Shown here: positions 54,781-64,000 of the stretch, piece after piece
Layout: each line of letters opens with the position of its first letter
Position numbering within the stretch: the first letter of the stretch is position 1
NCBI GenBank assembly: GCA_019188255.1
Contig: JAETXT010000014.1
Coordinates: 682,001 to 746,000 of the forward strand
Origin: Verticillium longisporum
Taxonomy: Eukaryota; Ascomycota; Sordariomycetes; Glomerellales; Plectosphaerellaceae
DNA: 64,000 bases
Direction of reading: 5' to 3'
Notes under the pieces: generated by a model
The model's input: the letters and a program-made list of their open reading frames with translations, nothing else
Database searches by the model: none
What the model was told of the DNA's origin: nothing
Made by a program: the position numbers and the translations under genes

Positions 54781-57302
54781 TATTATTCGTAAATGTTATA
54801 TATTTATAAAGTTATAGTATTACTTTAATAACTAGCTACTATTAGGTTAGGCGAGATAAGATAACTTCCTTTCTTTCCCTAATCGGTAGAACCTAAAGCT
54901 AAAGCCTACTATATTATTAGATTCTTACTTAGTCGGTAATAAGTAGAAGTTTTATAGGCTTCTTCGTACTTTTCCGGACTAACGACCTTATCTATTACCC
55001 TAATCGGTCTATTATTATTATCTAATCGTACTTATTAGTTTATCTATTTTATTCTATAATCCTTTTTACTTCTCTTATAATAGTATTCGTCTAATAGTCT
55101 AGTTATTATTCTCTATTTAAGTCTTTTTAATAAGTCCTTTATATTAAGACTAAATCTAACCTCGTTTAAGGGGTCTAATTAGGCTAATAGACTATATTAA
55201 TAGTATATAAGAGAGATAATCCGCCTCAGAGTACTAATTAAAGTAGGGCTAGTAATAACCTTAACTAATTAGGGTAATGAAGTAGTTATTTAAGAAAAAG
55301 ATAGGTCCTTAAATATATAGTATCGGATTAATAATATATATCCCTTAGGGGTCCTTATAATGAGTCTAGCTAATATCCGTTTCCCTAATTAGCTACTACT
55401 TATTACCTTATCGCTAAGCTATACCTTTCTACCCTGCCCGGTTTTACTATTAATAGGAATAGGAAGCTAGACTATAGTCCTGGATTAGCTATAAATTGGA
55501 TAATATATAGGATAATACTATATACGTCTTAAGCCTCTATATAGAGATATCTACTATACTCCGATAATAGATTATAGATAGGTACTAAATAGATATATAC
55601 TATAAGAATATCCTATAGTAGATTTAAGATTTAAGGAAATATAAATATAGGCTAAAGATAAACCTCCTAGCCTTTAAGGAAGAAGACGGCCTACTATATA
55701 ATATCGAACTAGGGACCGCTAGACGACGGTTATATATATTGAAGTTAGTTATATTAGAACTACTTTAGCTTATATATAATAGAGGGTATTACTTCGGACT
55801 AGATAAGATACTATATAAGCTCGATAATATATAGTTTAAAGGAAAGCAATAGATAGTTAAGAAATAGTAGAAATACTATCTAGAGTATTTAATACTTTCT
55901 ATAAATAGAGATAAACTATTTAGTAAATTATAACTAATTTAGATATTAATAAGACTATTCTATATAATTACGATTAATTTCATTATCGGATTATTTAAAA
56001 TACTTATATAGTTCTCCTTCTAGAGGCTATTAGAGTTAAAAGTATAGGTCCTCGATTCTATAATAATAATAATAGATATATATTCTAAGAAGACTCTATT
56101 TATTCCTAGTAATATAGAATATACTATTAAGAATTAAGCTATCCTCTTTATAAGAGGTCTTTTATCTATAGATTAGGGTTTACTATTAATAATTATCTCT
56201 AATAGAGACTCGAAGTTTATAGGCTTATTCTAGGAGAATATATTTAAGGCCTTTAAAGTCGACCTACTATTTTCGATAATATAGTATTTATAGATTAATA
56301 GATTATTAGAATATAAAAACTAGATAATAGAAATTATATTATAATACTATATATTATTATTAGATATACTTTAATTAGATATCTTAATTCCGCTTTAGTT
56401 TACTCTTAATAATACTAAATAATATATTATTAATTATACTCTAAATAAGCTATTTCTAGGATTTAAGCCTATAATAGCTACTAACTAGCTAATAAGCGGA
56501 ACGTAGGACGGGGAGACTATTAAAACTATAAGAAAGCTCTATTAATAGGAGGTATAAGTATCTATAGCTTATATATAAGCTAAAGCTAAGAAGGCCTATA
56601 ATAAGAAATACTAATTAATATACTTTAAGGTTAGTAATAAAGTATTTCTTAAATTAAACGAAGGATATAAGCTTCCTAGTAGACTATTAAGGAAATAGAG
56701 CTAATAATAAATAGGACCCTTTACTATTCTAGAGAAAAGAGGCTCTCTAGTATATAAACTATAATTCCCTATAAAATAGAGAGTATATAATATAATATCT
56801 ATAAAGTAGCTTATTCTATATCCGCTAGATAATAATCTATAAATATATTAATCGTCTACGATTAAACCTATAATATTAGAAGAGGATAGAGATTAATATA
56901 AAGTTAAGATATTATTAGATCGCTATATAAGATAGCTATCTAGCCGACTATAATTATAATACCTTATAAAATAGAAGAATTAGGGATATAAATATAATAA
57001 ATAATTATATAAGGCGGATATACTATATATAGTAAACGACTTAGTATATAGATATAAGACTAAATACTTAATATAGACTATAGAGATTTAATAGCCCGGT
57101 TACTAAGAACTAGAAACGATAATCATTAATTAGATTCCGCTAACTAATATCGAGATTAGAATCTAATTATAGGGACTAAGTAATAGTTTTAATAGAGATA
57201 ATAAGTAAATAAGTAAATAGAAGGAATATAATATTAATATAGATTATATTATCTACCCCCTAATACTTTATATAACTTTACTTCCTACTATTATTACCTT
57301 CG

Positions 57303-57453
57303 TCTTTACTATACTTATCTTTATTATTATTTATATCTTTACTATACTTATCTTCATTACTATTCGCATCTTTACTATACTTATCTTCGTTACTACTTAT
57401 ATCTTTACTATACTTATTTTCGCTACTATTCTCGTCTTTACTATATTTATCTA
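57303..57453. repeat. 33-bp tandem repeat after the integrase relic
   Basis: Four units of 33 bp plus a partial fifth, each starting TCTTTACTATACTTATCTT or a variant. The unit length is a multiple of three, so the original protein probably carried an 11-residue repeat. Confidence 0.88.
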
Positions 57454-60400
57454 TATTCTACGCTATTCCTACCGATTACTATTTAGTAACTATATAGCGC
57501 TATATCCAATTATACTAAGACCTAACTTACTAGCGAAGCTAATACTTAATATTAAAGAGATAAGAGAATATACTCTACTAGTATAGTAATATATTAGAAG
57601 TAATGCTGCTAATATAGAGGCCGTAACTACGTATCTCTAGCGAATATAATCTATAATAAGTAATATCGACGATAACGATAATACTATAGACCTAGATATC
57701 TAGACTATCGATAATACTATAGACCTATTCATTTAGAATATAGTTATTAAGGATATTAGCTAGATTAATAATAATGCCTAGACTAGTAGTAATACTTAGA
57801 TTAATAATAATACTAATATAGAGGAGATTCCTATATTTAGAGTAAAGAAAAGTAAAGCTAAGATTAAGGGTCTTATAAGTCTATTAGAGGAATTATAGGT
57901 TTTTAATATTATAGACTCCGATATAGGAAACCCTATATCCCTTAAACCCTAATATCCCGATACTCTATTCCTAGGAGATAATAGTAGATTATAGGTTTAG
58001 CTAGAATTATAGTAATATAAATATAATATAGGAAATTGAATTAATAGAGTAATTAAATAGATCCGAGTAACCCTAGGGAAGAAATATATTAATAATTATT
58101 CTATCTTCTTATAGATTTATAATAAAGAATAGAATATTATACCCCTATTATACTATATAGTAGTAGATATACTTATTAACCTTATTCCTAGTAAGGAGTA
58201 TAATATATTCTAGACTAAGTCTAGCGGATATAAGTATAGTATCCGGCTTAGGTTTTAGTAAACCCTACTCCTTAAAGACTAATGCTCGGGAAGTAAATAT
58301 AGCCTCTACCTAGCTAAATATATCCGCCTATACCCTATTAACTCGGATAATACTTAATTCTAAGCTTAATTAATTAAATAGGTCCTCTCTTATTTAATAA
58401 TAGGCTATTTACTCCTTTATAATATAATTAAAAGCATTATCTATAATCTACGCTATTAAATAGAGATAGGAGAGCGACTATTTCTCGATAAATAATATAG
58501 AGTAGAATAGATAATATAGCTCTAGGCTACTTATTATATTATTCCTAAGGTTAAAGCCTCTCTTAGACTCTTCTCGAACCTAGTAAACTTAATAATATCT
58601 ACTATAAATAGCTATTTTTCTTAAATAGTATTTAGAAGGATAGTACGAGGCTTAAAGCCTAGAATACCTAAGGAACCGATAGTAAGTTAGGAGATAATTA
58701 GGATATAAATACTACTTATTCTTAATATTATTTAAACTAAGAGGTAAATAATACTATATCGCTATAGACTCCGCTTACTTAGGAGTAATAATAGATTAAG
58801 ACTAGCTTACTAAATTTAATAAGAATATAATAATTAATATATTAGAGAAGAAGATAGTTCGAGGAATTAGTAGGATCTAAGTTAAATTAGATTATAAAGT
58901 AATCTTCGATTTATATATTCTAAGTCTTATTAATAGATAGGATACTAAGGTATTCGGCTATATTACTATTATAGTATAGTATATATGGAACCTAGCTCTA
59001 AAGCTATTACTTAGATATAAATTCCTCGATTAATATAGAGTAAATATACTCTTTAACTCTAATAATTTAATATTTAATTACTATTATAGGATATAGATAC
59101 TATTCTTATATAAATCGAAATCTAACCTAGTTAGAAGGAGAATAGTAGCGACGTCTAAGGCTACTCTATTACTTAGATCGATTATAAAAGTACTAATATA
59201 ATATAGTAGACTCTTTTATTATAATAAATATAGTATTAAATAAGAATATACCTTTATAATAGATAACCCCTTAATATAATTATATTAAATATCCTACTCT
59301 AGACTATATTTTATATTTATATTTAACGACTGAGAGGAGACTATAAAGCTAGACCGGAATACCTATCTAGGCTATATTAAGGATACTAACCTAGAAGGAA
59401 GCTTTCTAGTAGCTTAGTATATAGCTAAGGTAGTATATAGCTATTAGGAATTCGATCTAGATAACGATATAATATTAGCCTTCCTTACTAGAGAATCTAA
59501 GAATAGCTATAAGGACTAAGCTATATTTAGGGAGCTATAAGAATTTAAACTATCTCTTAAAGCGGAATGCCCTTAGGATATTAAAGAACTATATATAAAG
59601 GAGGGTATTAATATCTATACTAAGAACCCTTTATAAGCTAATTAAATTAGATAATTATTAGAATTATTTAATTATTAGAAAGATTATAGAATTATCCTAA
59701 TATTAGATAATAAATAGATAAGGATAGACTTAGTAGATAGATAGTAATCTAAGAAACTAAGCTCTAAAGTATATCCCCTTAGAATCGAAGATAAGTAATT
59801 ATTTAATAAGAAGTTTAATAAGATATATAAGCTAGGACGACTAGAATAGATAAAGTAGCTTACTCTATTTAGCTATTTAGTCTTTATTATATAATAGACT
59901 ATAAATAGTATATATAAGGGTAGAATTATAATAGACTTTAAATAATTAAATAATATATTAATATTAGATAACTATCCTATATTATTATAGGAGGAGATTA
60001 TTAATAGATTATATAGGAAGGCCTTTCTATTAGTATTTAATATATCTATATTCTTCTATTAATTACTAGTCTATAGTACTTATAAGGATTAAATAGTTAT
60101 TATTAATCTATATAGATTAGAAAAGTCCTATATAATATTAATAAGATATTAGAACTCTCTAATATATATTTAATACTTTATAGATTAAAAGCTAGATCTA
60201 TATTAACGTTTCGCTTAAATATATATTAATAATATTATAGTCTTTAGTAATTCCTTTAAAGAGTATCTAGAATACTTATAGATAATCCTTAGCCTCTTTA
60301 AGGAATCTAGACTAATACTAAGCCTAATAAAGTCCTTCTATATATATCCTTCTATTATATTATTAGGATTTCAGGTTAATGCTTTAGGACTATCGACTAT

Positions 60401-62395
60401 AGTAGAGAGACTAATAGCTATTACTAAGTTAAAGTACCCGATATTATTATCGGACTTAGAGACCTATCTAGGAATAATAGAATAGTTATATAGATTCGTT
60501 CTATACTATTAGCTTAAAGCTAAGCTATTAGAGGACTAGAAGATCGTTTTACTTAGATAATTCTAGGAAGAGGGTAAAGTCGACCTTTAAAAGAAGATAA
60601 ATAAGTATACTTAAATAGTATATATCTTAAAGCGGACCTTTATCTTAATAGGAGAGGAAAAGGAAGTATTCTATATCCTATAGGAATAATTAATATAGCT
60701 AATTCTATTATATTATTACGATCTAGATAGAATTATATTCTTTAAAATAAATATTAATAATAGAGGCTTTAGCTTATTTATATTCTATATAGATATTTAC
60801 TAGGATAGTAGATATATCTCTAATAAGATAATATAGCTAGTAATATTCCTTAGTAGATTAATAATGAAATTAGAAGCCTTAGCTAAGGCTATAGAACTAG
60901 AAATAGCCTATCTAGTATAGGCTATATAGAAGCTATAGACTTTAATCTAGTCTTATTAATACTCAAAGCCTCTACTTAGATTCTTCTTAAATTTAATAAA
61001 TTTATTAATATTTATTATAAATAGGTATTTTTCTTAAATAGTATTTAGAAGGATAATAGCCTTTACTTTACGAACTTATTTATAGCTACTAATCTAATAG
61101 AGAAAGGTAAGTTTACGCTAACTATTTACTAATAGAGGTATAATAGAGCCTATTATCGATTAGAATAGGATAATATATCGCTTCCCTTTCCTATAATAGT
61201 ACTATCCGAGGTCCTATAATCTATATATACTAAATTAAGCGAGAATAACTTATTTAATAATAAAGACCTAGATACCCTTAATAGATAATAATATCCTAGA
61301 GTAATAGAAAATATCCCTAAAGGCTAATAGATAATAATCTCTAGAATAATTAATAGAGTACTCTCCTTTATAGTAGAATCTATTTAACTAAATATTTAAA
61401 GGGATAATTATACCTTAGAATATATAGACTCTAAGCTTAGTAAAGCTAATAAAGTAATTATAGTAATCTTATTCGATATTTCTTAAAAATAGATTAACCT
61501 TATTAGCTTATAGAACGTAATCTTAATATAAATTAACTAGATATTAGCTAAGATTCTCTAATTCTAGAACGATACTATTTAATATAACTTATATAACCTA
61601 GTTAAAGCTATTTATAATAGAATTAAGGCTCTTAAGGATATAATTAATAGAGTAAATAGTAGGACGTAATTGCTTATTATAATAATATTAATAATAGAGT
61701 ATAGACTATTAACGTCGTCGTTACTAGCTAGAACCTCCTCTATCGTAGAACTAGATTTATAATCTAGGACTATATAGTATATACTGATAAAGGGATTCCT
61801 ATTAATATACTTAATTATACTATACTTATACTAATTATCTCTAGGAGGTATACTACTATAACCCCTATTCTAATAGACCTTAATTAAGTTATTATAATAG
61901 ACTCTAGCTAAGTTATTATTATAGACTCTAGCTAAGTTATTACTATAGTAATTGCTAGCTAGTAGGTCGTCTACTAAAACTAAGACTATAGGCGCTATAA
62001 GCTTATCCCTATACTTACTAATTCCGCCTATAGAACTAGATATACTTAGCGAAGATAAGCACTAGGACGAATCCCTATACCCGGTAGGTAAGAGGCGACT
62101 AGGATAAGACTCTAACCCGCTAGTAAAGAGGCGTTAACGGAATAGGCTCTAAGACTAGAGCAGCCTCGGCTATAGAGGGAATAAGAATATAGGTAATAAG
62201 ACTATATAAATAGTAGATTAATTAGGATATTAGGAGTTTATCTTATATAATTAGGAAATTAAGGATTATAGTTTATTATATAATAATATAAATAGTAGAT
62301 AGCTATATAATTAGGATATCGGAGTTTATACTATATAATTAGCGATTAAGGATTATATTCTACTATATAGATATAGTGCCTCGAGGAGGCGGTAG

Positions 62396-62579
62396 TATTA
62401 GAGGCACCCGTAGAGGCCGCTCTAGCCCTAGACTCTTAGCGGACTTAGACTCTACTAGAGTCCTAGGGCTAGGGCACTCCACTCCTAATATATAGGTATC
62501 CGCCTAGATACTAATAGTACTAGAGAGATAACTATTTATACTAATACTAATATACCCCTAATATAAGGTCCTAATAATA
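62396..62579 (+). repeat. Family-2 LTR, copy 3 (3' LTR)
   Basis: About 184 bp, aligned with copies 1 and 2. Its right end abuts family-1 integrase sequence. The 5-bp flanks of copies 2 and 3 (CTAGC and TTTTA) do not match, so no target duplication supports a single simple insertion. Confidence 0.82.
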
Positions 62580-63557
62580 TTTTATAAAAGCTACCCGATT
62601 CTTAGTAACCTATAAAGCATTTATAGCTATAAGCTTAAGTACTATTCTTTATAAAGAAATAGAATATTAATTTAGGAGCTTAGAAAGTATTATAAATAAT
62701 AGAGATAAGGTCTTTATTAGTTAATTCTAGGAGGAATTCTACTAGGAAAGAGTAATTAAATACTACCTATCTATAATCTATTACCCTTAAATAGATAGAT
62801 AGATAGAGAGAACTTATTAGATACTAGAAAAGTACTTTTACTATATTAATAACTAAGTATTAAAGGAATAGCTATATTATTTAAAAGAAATAGAGTTCTT
62901 TTATAATAATAGTATATATAGTATTATTAATATTTTACTATTTAAGGTCCTATATAGGTATTATCTAAGGATAGTTAACTATATAGCCCTAAGAGAGGAT
63001 ATTAAGGTCGAGGGCGTAAAGGAAAGAATTAAAAAGATTATAATTATTTATTAATTAATTAATAAAAATTAATAATATATAGTATATATTTAAGCTTTCT
63101 ATTATAATAAGAGGTATATATTTAAGATCTTTAAAGTCGGAGATATTATAGGCCTCTCTATTAAGAACTTCTACTTTAAATCGAATCGGAAACTAGTACT
63201 TAAATATATCTAAATAAAGATTATAGAGAAGGTAAATAAAGAGGCCTATTATATATTACTCTTTAAGATATATACTAAAATATATAATATCTTCTTAATA
63301 TCTTCCTTAGAACTTTAATATTATTACTAAATAAGTACTAAATAATCGGCCTATCTCCTTATATTAGAAAAAGAATAGGAAAAATAGGAATTCGAGGATA
63401 TTATAGCCTATAAAGAGGATTAAAGATAAAATTTCTATTTAATAAAATAGGCGGAATAGCTAATTAAATATAATACTTAGGAGCTAGAAAGCTATTTAAA
63501 TAATATAATTTAAACTTTAAAAAAGTATAAGAAATATTAGAAATATAAATATAAATA
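62580..63557 (+). mobile_element. Family-1 fragment: integrase C-terminal part and chromodomain
   Basis: Parallels about 44.0-45.0 kb of the first copy (same integrase SIYYPQIDRQIERT-like text and chromodomain end) and runs straight into LTR D, without the 2.3-kb antisense segment. The 5' part of this copy is missing from the window. Confidence 0.85.
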
Positions 63558-63748
63558 TATAAGGAGTTAGATATTAGATATCTAATAGTATATTATTACT
63601 AATAGATTAGTAATAAGATCTAGTTTATAAATAGAGTTAAGGCTACCCTTAATAGCCTCGATAAGTTAAAGTTATAATATTAATATATTAATTAAAATCT
63701 AAATTATCTACTTTCCCTAATTAAGGCCCTTAGCTTAATACCTTTATA
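63558..63748 (+). repeat. Family-1 LTR, copy D
   Basis: About 191 bp, closest to copies B and C. It serves as 3' LTR of the fragment on its left and 5' LTR of the gag region on its right. Confidence 0.87.
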
Positions 63749-64000
63749 TTCTTTAATTTCTATAACCTATAATTAAATTAAGCTAAATAATAGATTAAAC
63801 TAAGTATACTAGGACTTAGAAGCGAATTACTTATTATAGTAATTAATAGTTAGATAATAAGCTAATAGGGACGTTATCAGAATCATCGAGAAACGGTTAT
63901 AATAGGAAGATTATACTTAAACTAGGATCCTTTTCGCTAAACTATTACTAAACTATTAAAGAGCCTTCTTAATAAATAGAACTTTAATTATAGGTATTCT
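63749..64000 (+). mobile_element. Start of another family-1 gag region (continues past the window)
   Basis: Aligns with the bases right after LTR A (38268 on) and LTR B (39803 on). Shows that family-1 units are arranged head to tail with shared LTRs. Confidence 0.85.

Larger units (their letters stand above)
51212..62395 (+). mobile_element. Family-2 LTR retrotransposon interior, about 11 kb (RIP-dead, possibly composite)
   Basis: Lies between two directly repeated family-2 LTRs; a polypurine-like GAGGAGGCGGTAG precedes the right one. Plus-strand coding relics: an early gag-like stretch (about 51.5-52.3 kb), an integrase-like region (about 55.6-57.1 kb, with the words IIIIDIYSKKTLF and LLIIISNRDSKFIG), a further plus-strand coding stretch (57.5-59.6 kb), and a Gypsy-type reverse transcriptase (about 59.7-60.6 kb, with RIIIDFKQLN and FYQLLVYSTYKD). 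A minus-strand gag-like relic lies at 52.7-54.3 kb. The integrase-before-reverse-transcriptase order and the opposite-strand part may mean nesting. No intact frame. Confidence 0.65.
37196..64000. repeat. 27-kb block of RIP-degraded retrotransposon DNA
   Basis: From about 37.2 kb to the window end the sequence is roughly three-quarters or more A+T, dominated by TA-rich words, and CpA and TpG are almost absent, while CpT, CpC and CpG still occur. This is the product of C-to-T mutation at CpA on both strands, the RIP signature of filamentous ascomycetes. All frames are riddled with TAA/TAG. Two LTR families, an inverted-repeat pair and several minisatellites can be told apart and are listed separately; no intact gene is present. 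Confidence 0.95.

Noticed and set aside
37196..64000. Possible CRISPR array or telomeric repeat in the repetitive block
   Set aside because: Repeats are LTRs and minisatellites without regular unique spacers; no TTAGGG arrays are present.

Overview
The window is nuclear DNA of a filamentous ascomycete, most likely a Sordariomycete and possibly of the order Hypocreales. Genes carry short introns (about 50-80 nt) with fungal GT...CTAAC/CTGAC...AG signals. The genes themselves are of fungal types: a Crh-type GPI-anchored cell-wall transglycosylase, a tyrosinase, an APH-fold protein, a CorA-like membrane protein, and homologues of Mei2 and Slp1. About half of the window is AT-rich DNA almost free of CpA and TpG, the signature of repeat-induced point mutation (RIP). 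The order-level assignment is an inference from overall impression only.

Layout. 1-27.9 kb is ordinary GC-balanced DNA with sparse genes: a partial zinc alcohol dehydrogenase (-), a GH16 Crh-like enzyme (-, one frameshift), an APH-fold protein (+), a DHDPS/HOGA-superfamily aldolase (+), a tyrosinase (+, two disruptions), an MFSD5-like transporter (-, one frameshift) and a CorA-like two-helix membrane protein (-). Gaps of 6.9, 5.5 and 2.5 kb hold nothing recognisable. 28.1-31.8 kb is a 3.6-kb DNA transposon with terminal inverted repeats of about 153 bp and a 9-bp target duplication (Mutator-like by structure). Its interior is destroyed by RIP and contains a 214-bp solo LTR that escaped RIP. 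31.8-37.1 kb is an island with two convergent, intact conserved genes: a Mei2-type RNA-binding protein (5' end unresolved at the transposon edge) and a Slp1-type SUN-domain protein. 37.2-64 kb is a block of RIP-degraded retrotransposons. Family 1 has LTRs of about 191 bp and a Gypsy pol with a chromodomain. Family 2 has LTRs of about 180 bp and spans about 11.5 kb. There is also an inverted pair of 1-kb arms and several minisatellites.

How the genes relate. I see no gene cluster or shared pathway. The tyrosinase (melanin/phenol oxidation) and the Crh enzyme (chitin-glucan cross-linking) both act on the cell surface or wall but are 17 kb apart. The main story is structural: repeated reading-frame breaks in three adjacent-region genes (assembly error or decay), and a datable series of transposon insertion, RIP and post-RIP insertion beside a conserved gene pair.
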